Notes under the pieces: generated by a model | Told to the model about the DNA's origin: nothing | Database searches by the model: none | Seen by the model: only the letters and a program-made list of their open reading frames with translations | NCBI RefSeq assembly: GCF_000177195.2 | Contig: NC_015953.1 | Span: 6,510,001-6,574,000 of the forward strand | DNA length: 64,000 nt | Reading direction: 5' to 3' | DNA from: Streptomyces sp. SirexAA-E | GTDB lineage: Bacteria; Actinomycetota; Actinomycetes; Streptomycetales; Streptomycetaceae | Made by a program: the position numbers and the translations under genes | In this document: positions 35,001 to 43,402 of the stretch, in pieces | Layout of the letters: each line of letters starts with the position of its first letter | Numbering within the stretch: the stretch's first letter is position 1

Positions 35001-37552
35001 CCCGGCATCGCGGCCGGCTCCCCCGTCTCCAGGTCCCAGCTCTCTGCGCCGATACCGCGGGCACGCTCCCCGACGAACCCGCCGCCGCCTCCAGGAAGCC
35101 GTACCACCGCGCCGAACAGCGCGGCCAGCCCCGGATAGGCGCGCTTGCCTCCGCTCGGATCCCACACCGCCCAGCGTGCCCGCCAGGGAAGTGGCGCACC
35201 GTCAGGTGAACGGTCGCAGGAGTCCGCCAGTGCCCCGGCGCCGCGGCACAGGGCCGCCAGCCGCAGCTTCGCGCGGGCCCCGGGGGAGTCGCCGGAGCCG
35301 TCGTGGTCCCGTAGCAGCTGTTCCAGCTCGCGGATCGCCAGGCCCGCCTGGCGGCCTTCGGAGGTGCGCAACCGGGGGAGCGCGGCGATCAGTTCTCCCG
35401 GATCGCAGGCCAGCACGAACTCGGCGTCCTGCACGAGGGGATCCAGCAGCCCGCCCTCGGCCGCGTGCAGGACGAGGTGGTGGCGCACATAGGGATGGGC
35501 CGTCGCCCAGCCCTGCCCGGGTCTGTCCTCGACGCCGCGCCGCAGCACCTCGGTGACGGTTCGCTGGACCGCTGTGGCGTCCCTGCCCTCCCGCAGGTAC
35601 TCGATGAGCGCCCGGTGGTAGACGCGGTAGACGGACCCGCCGTCCTCCACGCTCTCCACCACGTAGGATCCGGCGGCCTCCCGCAGCCAGACGATGTCCT
35701 CGTCGCCGTAGGCGCGGCCTGCGACCGCCGACGCGAGCCGCGGCCAGACCCCCGCCCAGGGCAGCCCGGCGCCCTGCGAGTAGGCGAGCGGAACGAGCAG
35801 GTCGCGTGCGCGTTCCGCGTCCGCGCCGAGGCGTTGTTGCAGGTCCCGTTCCATCGCCTCGCCGGGCAGGCGGGGCAGCGCGTCGCGCCAGCTCCGGTCG
35901 TGCGGATCCGGCAGCCGGCTCTCCCCGGCGATCGTCCGGGCCGTGATGCGGGCCACCAGGAAGGAGCGTCCGGCCGCCGCCGCGACGGCGCCCGCCACCG
36001 CGTCCACGTAGGCGTCGTCACTCCCCGCCGTCACGGCGCCGGGGGCCGTCAGCAGCTTGCGGACGTACGCGCGGACCGCGGCCGGGTCCGCGTAGCGCGG
36101 GCTGTCCAGGTCGATGCGCAGCGAGGCGGGAGGTAACCGGTCGGCGATGTGCCGGCGGGAGCCGATCAGCAGGCGCAGCGGCAGGCCGAGCCCCGGGTCC
36201 AGGAGAGGGCGCAGGAGTTCGTCCGACAACTCGCGTGGGGAGAGGGCCTCGTCCACGGAGTCGACGAGCACCACCAGAGGCGCGGTACGCCGCTGCAACG
36301 CCGCGATGAGCGTGCCGACCGACTCCGCCTCGCACCCGGCCGCCGCGGCGACGGCGTCCAGTACCTGCCGTGTCGACTTGTGTCCCGCGTGCACCGCCGC
36401 GTCGACGGCACCGGGGCCCGGGACGCCGTCCTGGGGCAGACCGGTCAGGGGGACGGCGGACCGCCGGTCCGGATCGCTCAGGAGGGCGGCGAGGCCGAGC
36501 ACCGAGGACTTCCCGGAACCGGGATCGCCGGTGACCACGCAGAACCGGTCGGCGGTGTGCCCGGAGGCCAGCCATCCGGAGAGATCCCTCAACACGTGGT
36601 GGCGTCCGGTGAAGTCCCAGACCTCGTCCGTCTGTACGTCCGTGCCCCGAGCCCTGGGCATGAAGTGGCTGAGGAGCTCCGCCTCCCTCGCCACGAGCTC
36701 ACGCCTCCGGAGCGAGATGATCCGGTCGATCTCGTCGAGCTTGAGATCGGCCGTGTCGGGCACGTGGCGGGGGTTCGGAAGGAAGGCGGGGATGCCCGCC
36801 GAGACCTGGGTGGCGGACAGGACGGGCTGCTGCCAGTCGGGGACCCGCGGATCGTTGCCGACGGCCGCCATGATGTGGTCCACGCTGATCGACTCGGGAG
36901 CGTTCCCCGCGGTCGCGCTGCTGCGCACCGCGCGGACGAAGGCGGACGAGAGCGCACCCGGGCTCGTGTACTCCTTGCGGCGCGACGAGGAGATCAGCAC
37001 CAGACCCGTCCCCGTCGACTTCGTGGCGGGCGCGCGGTAGCGGCGGACCTGAAGGGCGGCGTGCAGGGCGTCGTCGCCGCCGGCCTCCGCGTGACAGGAG
37101 TCCAGCAGGATCAGGACCCGCTCCAGGGGCGTGCCCTCCCAGAGCTGGGTGATCAGCTCCTCCGTGCGCAGGGCCGTGCCGGGCAGGTCGTCGGCGTCGC
37201 TGTCGGCGAGCAGGAGATGGTGGCCGCCGCTGTCAGGTGAGACGACCCCGTGGGCGGCGATGTAGCAGACGAGGTAGTCCTCGGGGCGCCTGTCCGGGGA
37301 CCGGGCGAACCCCCGCAGCGCCCTGGTCAGCCGGTCGCGGCCGGGGTCGAGGCCCAGGGAGACGGCGCGTTCGTATCCCAGTTCACCGAGGAAGAGCTCC
37401 TCGATCCGCCCCACGTCCTCGGCGAGTTGAGGGGTGTCCAGCTCGGGGTGGGCGGTCACGTGCGGCACGGCGGTGGCCAGGAGATAGCGGCGCGCCGGAC
37501 CGCCCCCTCGCGGTGCCCCGATCGGCCGCGGCTCAGAGGAGTCCGCAGCCAT
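32033..37552 (-). CDS. Caspase-STAND NTPase-WD40 repeat protein
   Basis: A 1,839-residue cytoplasmic protein in three parts. Residues about 20-260 are a caspase-like (peptidase C14) domain with the catalytic pair H101 (YIAAHG) and C153 (LLDSCHA). Residues about 315-800 are a STAND/AAA-type NTPase with Walker A GDPGSGKSS (342-350), Walker B VVLVDSVDE (427-435) and a helical region. The rest to the end is a long series of degenerate WD40 beta-propeller repeats. This is the receptor-switch-protease layout proposed for bacterial conflict (antiphage or programmed-death) systems. The ATG at 37552 overlaps the upstream hydrolase gene by 20 bp. A further in-frame ATG at 37609 is possible. The Shine-Dalgarno is weak, suggesting translational coupling. 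Confidence 0.85.
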   Translation of the reverse strand: MAADSSEPRPIGAPRGGGPARRYLLATAVPHVTAHPELDTPQLAEDVGRIEELFLGELGYERAVSLGLDPGRDRLTRALRGFARSPDRRPEDYLVCYIAAHGVVSPDSGGHHLLLADSDADDLPGTALRTEELITQLWEGTPLERVLILLDSCHAEAGGDDALHAALQVRRYRAPATKSTGTGLVLISSSRRKEYTSPGALSSAFVRAVRSSATAGNAPESISVDHIMAAVGNDPRVPDWQQPVLSATQVSAGIPAFLPNPRHVPDTADLKLDEIDRIISLRRRELVAREAELLSHFMPRARGTDVQTDEVWDFTGRHHVLRDLSGWLASGHTADRFCVVTGDPGSGKSSVLGLAALLSDPDRRSAVPLTGLPQDGVPGPGAVDAAVHAGHKSTRQVLDAVAAAAGCEAESVGTLIAALQRRTAPLVVLVDSVDEALSPRELSDELLRPLLDPGLGLPLRLLIGSRRHIADRLPPASLRIDLDSPRYADPAAVRAYVRKLLTAPGAVTAGSDDAYVDAVAGAVAAAAGRSFLVARITARTIAGESRLPDPHDRSWRDALPRLPGEAMERDLQQRLGADAERARDLLVPLAYSQGAGLPWAGVWPRLASAVAGRAYGDEDIVWLREAAGSYVVESVEDGGSVYRVYHRALIEYLREGRDATAVQRTVTEVLRRGVEDRPGQGWATAHPYVRHHLVLHAAEGGLLDPLVQDAEFVLACDPGELIAALPRLRTSEGRQAGLAIRELEQLLRDHDGSGDSPGARAKLRLAALCRGAGALADSCDRSPDGAPLPWRARWAVWDPSGGKRAYPGLAALFGAVVRLPGGGGGFVGERARGIGAESWDLETGEPAAMPGGLPSEYLRCWTTVPQRAGCAAAVTTDFASFWRWVDMERLLSVCVRGEGATTWRLPPAPADGDVLVGWRPGTTSPEYGMFSPTRIAVSAADAGATSAALCFAGPKVLVYELGGTPALRRLTRRERREASPTELEEHAARSPQRRGRLREVFDAGSPVTACGAPAGLPADSFLFGCANGDVVHRRPSTDGTARLSAVHRGAVHALDLVGAHPRGRLLVSAGEDGTVCLTSLDSQERVRTLLAVREPVVSIAAHHVGQQWLVAAATSRGLLHRIDLDSGRPIGPPTRIGPPDRTVAVAAFRLGALHCVSVQGGERGLQLYDLLSGDRVGGKVYLHEASQVAEVAAGLCVGGSDGIVRIWPTEFASDTYEIDAHDGPVIALGEVRGPGGAPAVVTVGEDRELRCWDLARRRELWRRVLPSALLYRDRLPMCAVVGQGRDGRDLVVTGDGGGQVRVLVSRGGVVLAEQEFRVLGPVTALCTGRVRGRDVVVAGTGSSGSHCWDVTHGRWYARWPTGADAPWTTALALAPDGSGRLAVAGGDGTFRIWSLPAYRPLTEPVRAHRADIAAVAFTGTPETLRLVTAGGDQRLAVWAVDGRPQGPCWERHMPVPVCSLRATADGAVCGDDHGGVWRLRTGDGDWRVAEAVQAVPPVGGVALATHEGRQVVVSGQPSRLGSLRVYDAADGKLLRRLRPVCESGVDSLTSVRWRSPGREPRQLLFSLSSWGVLEYWDLDDDAFRPRGRPLAVPVPHGRQDAGRLRVVADEAGDGETLLVCGPTEGPFAVHDVAQGRLLYHRIARRRRNRGFQDVDIGGVWVVRHGRRRLAVLETEPGRLYVLDVDRREWASRWFAADDVAEVLAVGQEAGPGILVASAHGTAVFGLHAARYTPAGGPGWLAPTPVVNLSTAPSSPPSGARKARPVHRHAAPAGMSVRHAALLPGGIEYAVAGGHDLAVLSVRGGEVLRRIELPSSCTGLAVDPAGALAVGSHNGLVLFD

Positions 37553-38390
37553 GGGCCACCGCCCGGCCCGCCTCGGCCGTGGACAGATACCGGGCCGCGT
37601 CATGGGCACGCGCCCCGTTGTGCACCAGGTGGCCCTCGACGCGCTCGCCGAAGAGCGGGCGGAGGTCCTTCACCAGGGCGACCACGTCCCCGGAGTCGGC
37701 GAGGTTCGTCCAGCGCTCGACCGACCCGGGCCAGTCACCCGGCGTACCGCCGTGGGGGAGGCGGAGCCGGTCGAACACGAGGTTGCGGATCCCGAGCGGT
37801 GAACCGAGCGTCAGCAGGGACCGCACGGGCCATTCGGGGTGCGCCGACAGCGCTTCGTACGCCACGACGCTGCCCAGCGAGTGGCCGACGACGAGCCGGG
37901 TGTGCTCGGTGACGGCGTCGGCGGTCCGCCGCTGCACCCGCGCGTAGGTGTCCTGGTCGCAGAGGTAGGCGCGGACCTGCTTGAGATCCGCGATCAGCGA
38001 GCGCATGGCGACACCGGCGAAGAACCGCGAACGGCTCAGGGCGTCGAGGGCCTTCTGCACGGACCGCGGCGTCCGGGCCAGGGTGTCGGCCCGCGGAGGC
38101 ACGACGGCCGGATCGGTGCGCGCCGCCTCCTCCCACAGGGCGACGAGCAACTCCGCCTCGTACGGGGTGTCCACGTCCGAGGCGTCCAACGGCGGTTCCT
38201 GCGCGGCCAGTACACGTCCGGGCGGCCGGAACAGGTCGCCGTAGAAGAGGCAGTGGATGTCCTCCGGTACGAGCGGGGAGGCGCCGGCGCGCAGCAGACC
38301 GTCGCGGAGCGCGGCACTCCAGCGCAGATGCTGGTCGTGCTCCCCGCTGAACTGCTGGCCGATCCCGTGGACACACAGCACACGAGTCAC
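37533..38390 (-). CDS. Alpha/beta hydrolase (lipase-like) partner of the caspase protein
   Basis: A 285-residue alpha/beta hydrolase. The oxyanion-side motif CVHGIGQQF is at residues 6-14 and the nucleophile elbow GHSLGS has Ser 171. The catalytic His is probably in GHLVHNG near the end. The GTG at 38390 gives a start right at the first strand (TRVLCVHG), and GGGGGA lies a few bases upstream; an upstream ATG at 38420 would add ten unlikely residues. It is co-transcribed with and overlaps the caspase-STAND-WD40 gene. Similar hydrolases are predicted effector or regulatory components of such systems, perhaps attacking membranes once activated. Confidence 0.82.
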   Translation of the reverse strand: MTRVLCVHGIGQQFSGEHDQHLRWSAALRDGLLRAGASPLVPEDIHCLFYGDLFRPPGRVLAAQEPPLDASDVDTPYEAELLVALWEEAARTDPAVVPPRADTLARTPRSVQKALDALSRSRFFAGVAMRSLIADLKQVRAYLCDQDTYARVQRRTADAVTEHTRLVVGHSLGSVVAYEALSAHPEWPVRSLLTLGSPLGIRNLVFDRLRLPHGGTPGDWPGSVERWTNLADSGDVVALVKDLRPLFGERVEGHLVHNGARAHDAARYLSTAEAGRAVAHGCGLL

Positions 38391-38766
38391 TGATCCCCCG
38401 TCCCCCCCGTCCCGCCACACGCGTGCCCGACCTTACGGCCTCGTGCGCGACCGCGAGCCTCGGATGCGAAGACACACATGGCGCCGCTCGCTGATCCACT
38501 CTCCAACCCGGGTGAGGCCGTTGGCAACACTGCCGGGTCCCGGAGAGGCGGCCGACGGGACCCGTAAGAGCCGTCGCGCCGGGAACGGGCCGGGGGCGGA
38601 CGGCACCAACGGGCTCCGGGGGAGCCGTTGCGCCGGGAACGGGCCGGGGCGAGCGGCTCCGGCTCGCGGTCGGGCCGCGCGGAGCCGGACCGACCGGCCG
38701 GCGGGGCCGGTCCGTGGAACGTCACGATCCGGTCTCGGCTGCCTCTCCGGGTCTTGTTTTCGGCCA
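38391..38766. other. Intergenic region between conflict pair and ribose operon, with direct repeat
   Basis: Divergent promoter region. A roughly 29-bp imperfect direct repeat starting GAGCCGTCGCGCCGGGAACG is found at 38568-38597 and again at 38622-38650, 54 bp apart. A GC-rich inverted repeat lies near 38690-38715. Leftward it should contain the promoter of the hydrolase/caspase unit, which I could not define. No gene was seen. Confidence 0.6.
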
Positions 38767-38802
38767 TGTAATCGTTTCCAATCATCCATGTAATCGATTC
38801 CA
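38767..38802. promoter_or_regulatory. Two LacI-type operators upstream of the ribose operon
   Basis: TGTAATCGTTTCCA (38767-38780) and TGTAATCGATTCCA (38789-38802) are near-identical, both centred on a CG as in LacI/GalR-family sites, and 22 bp apart, about two helical turns. They lie 56 bp before the LacI start in an AT-rich patch. The adjacent LacI protein probably binds both and represses the whole operon. Confidence 0.8.
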
Positions 38803-38857
38803 TGGCTCCGCCCGCTGGTTTCGAGGCGCACCGAAACCACAAGGAGGTGGTCCGGAA

Positions 38858-39874
38858 ATGGCGGGCATCAAGGATGTCGCGGCCCAGGCGGGAGTCTCTG
38901 TCGCCACGGTCTCCCGCGTCCTGAACAGCCATCCCTCCGTCAGCCCGGACGCGCGCAGACGCGTCCTCGCCGCCGTCGAGGTACTCGGCTACCGGCCCAA
39001 CGCGGTGGCCCGCTCGCTGCGCACGGACCAGACGCGCACGCTCGGCCTGGTCGTCAGCGACGTGCTCAACCCGTACTTCACCGCGCTGGCCCGTTCCGTC
39101 GAGGAGGAGGCGCGCGGGCTCGGCTACAGCGTGATCATCGGCAACGCCGACGAGCGGCCCGAGCAGCAGGACCACCACGTACGTACGCTGCTGGACCGCA
39201 GGATCGACGGGCTGCTCGTCTCGCCCGCCGACGGCGACTCCCCGCTGCTGACGGAGGTGGCCCGCGCCGGTACGCCGATGGTCTTCGTGGACCGCTGGAT
39301 GCCCGGCGTGGACGTCCCCGTCGTCCGCGCCGACGGCCACCGGGCCGTCCAGGACCTGGTCGCCCACCTCCACGCCCTCGGCCACCGCAGGCTCGCCATC
39401 ATCGCCGGACCCGCCGCCACCACCACCGGCAACGAGCGCGTCGAGGCCTTCCGGGACGCGATGCGGACCCACGGGCTCGCCCTCCCCGACGCCTACATCG
39501 GCCAGGGGGACTTCCAGGCCGACAGCGGGCGGCGCGTCACCGAGCACTTCCTGTCGCTGCCCGAACCACCCGAGATCGTCTTCGCCGCCGACAACCTGAT
39601 GGCGCTCGGCGCGCTCGACGCCATCCGGGCGCGCGGCCTGCGGGTCCCCGAGGACATCGGGATCGCCGCCTTCGACGACATCCCGTGGTTCGTGCACACC
39701 GCCCCGCCGATCACCGCCGTCGCCCAGCCGACCGGTGAGCTCGGCCGCGCCGCCGTACGCGCACTGGTCGACATCGTCGAGGGCCGCGCCCCGCAGTCCG
39801 TCACCCTGCCCGCCCGCCTCGTCGTACGCAGCTCCTGCGGCGAGGACACCGTCACCCCGAGGAGCAACGCGTGA
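38858..39874 (+). CDS. LacI-family transcriptional repressor of the ribose operon
   Basis: A 338-residue repressor. The N-terminal helix-turn-helix begins IKDVAAQAGVSVATVSRVLN and continues into the hinge helix (RPNAVARSLR). The rest is a periplasmic-binding-protein type 1 sensor fold, fitting ribose or a phosphorylated ribose as inducer. AAGGAGG precedes the ATG by 10 bases. It is the first gene of the operon it presumably controls; the ATPase gene starts in the GTGA overlap at its end. Two matching operators lie just upstream. Confidence 0.93.
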   Translation: MAGIKDVAAQAGVSVATVSRVLNSHPSVSPDARRRVLAAVEVLGYRPNAVARSLRTDQTRTLGLVVSDVLNPYFTALARSVEEEARGLGYSVIIGNADERPEQQDHHVRTLLDRRIDGLLVSPADGDSPLLTEVARAGTPMVFVDRWMPGVDVPVVRADGHRAVQDLVAHLHALGHRRLAIIAGPAATTTGNERVEAFRDAMRTHGLALPDAYIGQGDFQADSGRRVTEHFLSLPEPPEIVFAADNLMALGALDAIRARGLRVPEDIGIAAFDDIPWFVHTAPPITAVAQPTGELGRAAVRALVDIVEGRAPQSVTLPARLVVRSSCGEDTVTPRSNA

Positions 39875-41409
39875 GCCAGTCAGTGGAGTTGCTGCGCATC
39901 GAAGGCGTACGCAAGACCTTCCCCGGCGTCGTCGCCCTGGACGGCGTCGACTTCGACCTGCGCAGCGGTGAGGTGCACGTCCTGCTCGGCGAGAACGGCG
40001 CGGGCAAGAGCACCCTCATCAAGATGCTCTCCGGCGCCTACCGTCCCGACAGCGGCACGATCTTCGCCGGAGGCGAAGAGGTCCGCATCGACGGGGCCGA
40101 GGACGCCGAACGGCTCGGGATCGCCACGATCTACCAGGAGTTCAACCTGGTACCCGATCTGACGGTCGCCGAGAACATCTTCCTCGGCCGCCAGCCCCGC
40201 CGCTTCGGCATGATCGACCGGCGCCGCATGGAAGCCGACGCCGAGGTGCTGCTCGGCCGCGTCGGCCTGCACGTCTCGCCCCGGACCCGGGTGCGTGACC
40301 TGGGCATCGCCCGGCTCCAGATGGTCGAGATCGCCAAGGCGCTCAGCCTGGAGGCCCGTGTCCTGATCATGGACGAGCCGACCGCCGTGCTGACCTCCGA
40401 GGAGGTCGACAAGCTGTTCCGCATCGTGCGGCAGCTGCGCGAGGACGGCGTCGGGGTCGTCTTCATCACCCACCACCTCGACGAGATCGCCGCACTCGGC
40501 GACCGGGTCACCGTCCTGCGCGACGGCCGCAGCATCGACCAGGTACCGGCCTCCACCCCGGAGGCCGAGCTGGTGCAGCTGATGGTCGGCCGCAGCATCG
40601 ACCAGCAGTACCCCCGTGAACGCGCCGGGGCGGGCGAGCCGTTGCTCTCCGTGCGCGGCCTCACCCGTGACGGCGTCTTCCACGACATCAGCTTCGACGT
40701 CCACGCCGGAGAGGTCGTCGGCCTCGCCGGACTCGTCGGCGCCGGCCGCACCGAGGTGGCCCGTGCCGTGTTCGGCGCGGACCCCTACGACGCGGGCACC
40801 GTCGACGTACGCGGCGAACGGCTCGGCAAGCACGACGTGACGGCCGCGATGGGCGCCGGCCTCGGGCTCGTCCCCGAGGACCGCAAGGGCCAGGGCCTGG
40901 TGCTCGACGCCTCCGTGCAGGAGAACCTCGGCCTGGTCACGCTGCGCTCGGCCAGCCGTTCCGGGCTCGTCGACCTCAAGGGACAGCGCGCCGCCGCCGC
41001 CCGGATCGCCGAGCAGCTCGGCGTACGGATGGCGGGCCTCGGCCAGCACGTCCGTACCCTCTCCGGCGGCAACCAGCAGAAGGTCGTCATCGGCAAGTGG
41101 CTGCTCGCCGACACCCGGGTACTCATCCTCGACGAACCCACCCGGGGCATCGACGTCGGCGCCAAGGTCGAGATCTACCAGCTCGTCAACGAGCTGACGG
41201 CCTCCGGCCACGCGGTCCTGATGATCTCCAGTGACCTGCCGGAAGTCCTCGGCATGAGCGACCGGGTCCTCGTCATGGCCCAGGGCCGCATCGCCGGGGA
41301 GCTCCCCGCCGACGAGGCCACCCAGGACGCCGTGATGGCTCTCGCCGTCAGCGCCACCACCACCGACACCACCGCAGAGACCGGCAAGGAGGGCCCCCGT
41401 GGCCACTGA
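39871..41409 (+). CDS. rbsA: Ribose ABC transporter ATP-binding protein RbsA
   Basis: A 512-residue double-ATPase subunit of a CUT2 transporter. The first domain has Walker A GENGAGKST (40-48) and Walker B VLIMDEPTA. The second has the degenerate GLVGAGRTE, signature LSGGNQQK and LILDEPTRGIDVG. The last 20 residues are Thr-rich. It overlaps lacI by 4 bp and the fused permease gene by 11 bp. Ribokinase and ribose pyranase genes downstream point to ribose as substrate. Confidence 0.93.
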   Translation: MSQSVELLRIEGVRKTFPGVVALDGVDFDLRSGEVHVLLGENGAGKSTLIKMLSGAYRPDSGTIFAGGEEVRIDGAEDAERLGIATIYQEFNLVPDLTVAENIFLGRQPRRFGMIDRRRMEADAEVLLGRVGLHVSPRTRVRDLGIARLQMVEIAKALSLEARVLIMDEPTAVLTSEEVDKLFRIVRQLREDGVGVVFITHHLDEIAALGDRVTVLRDGRSIDQVPASTPEAELVQLMVGRSIDQQYPRERAGAGEPLLSVRGLTRDGVFHDISFDVHAGEVVGLAGLVGAGRTEVARAVFGADPYDAGTVDVRGERLGKHDVTAAMGAGLGLVPEDRKGQGLVLDASVQENLGLVTLRSASRSGLVDLKGQRAAAARIAEQLGVRMAGLGQHVRTLSGGNQQKVVIGKWLLADTRVLILDEPTRGIDVGAKVEIYQLVNELTASGHAVLMISSDLPEVLGMSDRVLVMAQGRIAGELPADEATQDAVMALAVSATTTDTTAETGKEGPRGH

Positions 41410-43360
41410 CACGCATACGGGCAAGACGGGCGCGGCGGGCGCCGGACACACGATCCGCCGCCTCCTGCTCGACAACGGCGCCCTCAGCGCCCTGGTCGTC
41501 CTGCTGGTGGCGATGTCGCTGCTCTCCGGCGACTTCCTCACCACCCAGAACCTGCTGAACGTCGGTGTGCAGGCCGCGGTCACCGCGATCCTCGCGTTCG
41601 GCGTCACCTTCGTCATCGTCTCCGCCGGCATCGACCTCTCGGTCGGCTCGGTCGCGGCACTCTCCGCGACGGTCCTCGCCTGGTCCGCGACATCGGCGGG
41701 CGTGCCCGTCTGGCTGGCGGTGATCCTCGCCGTCGCGACCGGCATCGCCTGCGGCTTCGTGAACGGGGCGCTCGTCGCGTACGGGAAGTTGCCGTCGTTC
41801 ATCGCGACGCTGGCCATGCTCTCGGTCGCCCGCGGCCTGTCCCTGGTCATTTCCCAGGGGTCCCCGATCGCCTTCCCCGACTCGGTCTCCGTGCTCGGCG
41901 ACACGCTCGGCGGCTGGCTGCCCGTCCCGGTCCTCGTCATGATCGCGATGGGGCTGCTGACCGCGCTCATCCTGGCCCGCACCTACATCGGCCGCTCGAT
42001 GTACGCCATCGGCGGCAACGAGGAGGCGGCCCGCCTTTCCGGGCTGCGCGTCAACAAGCAGAAGCTGGCCATCTACGCCCTGTCCGGCCTCTTCGCCGCC
42101 GTCGCGGGCATCGTCCTGGCCTCCCGCCTGGTCTCCGCGCAGCCGCAGGCCGCGCAGGGGTACGAACTCGACGCGATCGCCGCGGTCGTCATCGGCGGCG
42201 CCAGCCTCGCGGGCGGGGTCGGCAAGGCGTCCGGCACCCTGATCGGCGCCCTGATCCTCGCCGTGCTCCGCAACGGCCTCAACCTCCTGTCGGTCTCCGC
42301 CTTCTGGCAGCAGGTCGTCATCGGTGTCGTCATCGCGCTGGCCGTGCTGCTGGACACCCTCCGCCGCAAGGCCGGTCCGGGAGGGGCCGCCTCGACCGGC
42401 TCCGGGGCACCGGGGGCGCCGGGATCGGGCCGCAAGGGGGCCGTGAAGGCCGGGCTCGCCGTGGTCGTCGTGGCCGCCGTCGTGGCCGCCGTGTCGTTCT
42501 TCGACTCGGGCTCCTCCGGCACCACCACCAAGGTGGGCATGTCGCTCTCCACCCTGAACAACCCCTTCTTCGTGCAGATGAAGGAGGGCGCCCAGGCCGA
42601 GGCGAAGAAGGCGGGCATCGACCTGACCGTCACCGACGCCCAGAACGACGCCTCCCAGCAGGCCAACCAGCTCCAGAACTTCACCAGTTCGGGGGTCGAC
42701 TCGGTGATCGTCAACCCGGTGGACTCCGACGCCGTCGGCCCCGGCGTCCGCAGCGCCAACAAGGCGGACATCCCGGTGATCGCCGCCGACCGCGGCGTCA
42801 ACAAGGCGGACACCGCCACACTGGTCGCCTCCGACAACGTGGCGGGCGGCAAGCTCGCCGCGAAGGCGCTCGCCGACAAGCTCGGCGGCAAGGGCAGCAT
42901 CGTCGTCCTCCAGGGCACGGCGGGCACCTCCGCCAGCCGTGAGCGCGGCGCCGGCTTCGCCGAGGGCATCAAGGCCTACCCGGGCATCAAGGTCGTCGCC
43001 ACCCAGCCGGCCGACTTCGACCGGACCAAGGGCCTGGACGTCATGACCAACCTGCTCCAGGGCCACCCCGGCATCACCGGCGTCTTCGCCGAGAACGACG
43101 AGATGGCGCTCGGCGCGGTCAAGGCGCTCGGCAGCAAGGCCGGGAAGTCCGTCTCGGTCGTCGGCTTCGACGGCACACCGGACGGCCTGAAGGCGGTCGA
43201 GGCGGGCACCCTGTACGCCTCCGTCGCCCAGCAGCCCAAGGAACTCGGCAGGATCGCCGTGCAGAACGCGGTCAAGGCGGCGGACGACGAGAAGATCCAG
43301 GACATGGTGAAGGTGCCGGTCAAGGTCGTCACCCGGGAGAACGTCGCCGACTTCTCCTGA
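41399..43360 (+). CDS. Fused ribose ABC permease and substrate-binding protein (RbsC-RbsB)
   Basis: A 653-residue fusion. Residues about 20-325 are a complete RbsC-type permease (VSAGIDLSVGSVAAL, AIGGNEEAARLSGL). A Gly/Ser/Pro linker follows, then one extra membrane segment at about 350-366 (LAVVVVAAVVAAVSFF), and then a full RbsB-type binding domain (about 380-653, starting KVGMSLSTLNNPFFVQMKEG). The extra segment would carry the binding domain to the outer face without a separate lipoprotein, and none is encoded in the operon. The GTG at 41399 overlaps rbsA. Confidence 0.92.
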   Translation: MATDTHTGKTGAAGAGHTIRRLLLDNGALSALVVLLVAMSLLSGDFLTTQNLLNVGVQAAVTAILAFGVTFVIVSAGIDLSVGSVAALSATVLAWSATSAGVPVWLAVILAVATGIACGFVNGALVAYGKLPSFIATLAMLSVARGLSLVISQGSPIAFPDSVSVLGDTLGGWLPVPVLVMIAMGLLTALILARTYIGRSMYAIGGNEEAARLSGLRVNKQKLAIYALSGLFAAVAGIVLASRLVSAQPQAAQGYELDAIAAVVIGGASLAGGVGKASGTLIGALILAVLRNGLNLLSVSAFWQQVVIGVVIALAVLLDTLRRKAGPGGAASTGSGAPGAPGSGRKGAVKAGLAVVVVAAVVAAVSFFDSGSSGTTTKVGMSLSTLNNPFFVQMKEGAQAEAKKAGIDLTVTDAQNDASQQANQLQNFTSSGVDSVIVNPVDSDAVGPGVRSANKADIPVIAADRGVNKADTATLVASDNVAGGKLAAKALADKLGGKGSIVVLQGTAGTSASRERGAGFAEGIKAYPGIKVVATQPADFDRTKGLDVMTNLLQGHPGITGVFAENDEMALGAVKALGSKAGKSVSVVGFDGTPDGLKAVEAGTLYASVAQQPKELGRIAVQNAVKAADDEKIQDMVKVPVKVVTRENVADFS

Positions 43361-43402
43361 TCCTTTCCCACCCCGTCCTGATCACGGAAGGCAGTACAGC
43401 CC

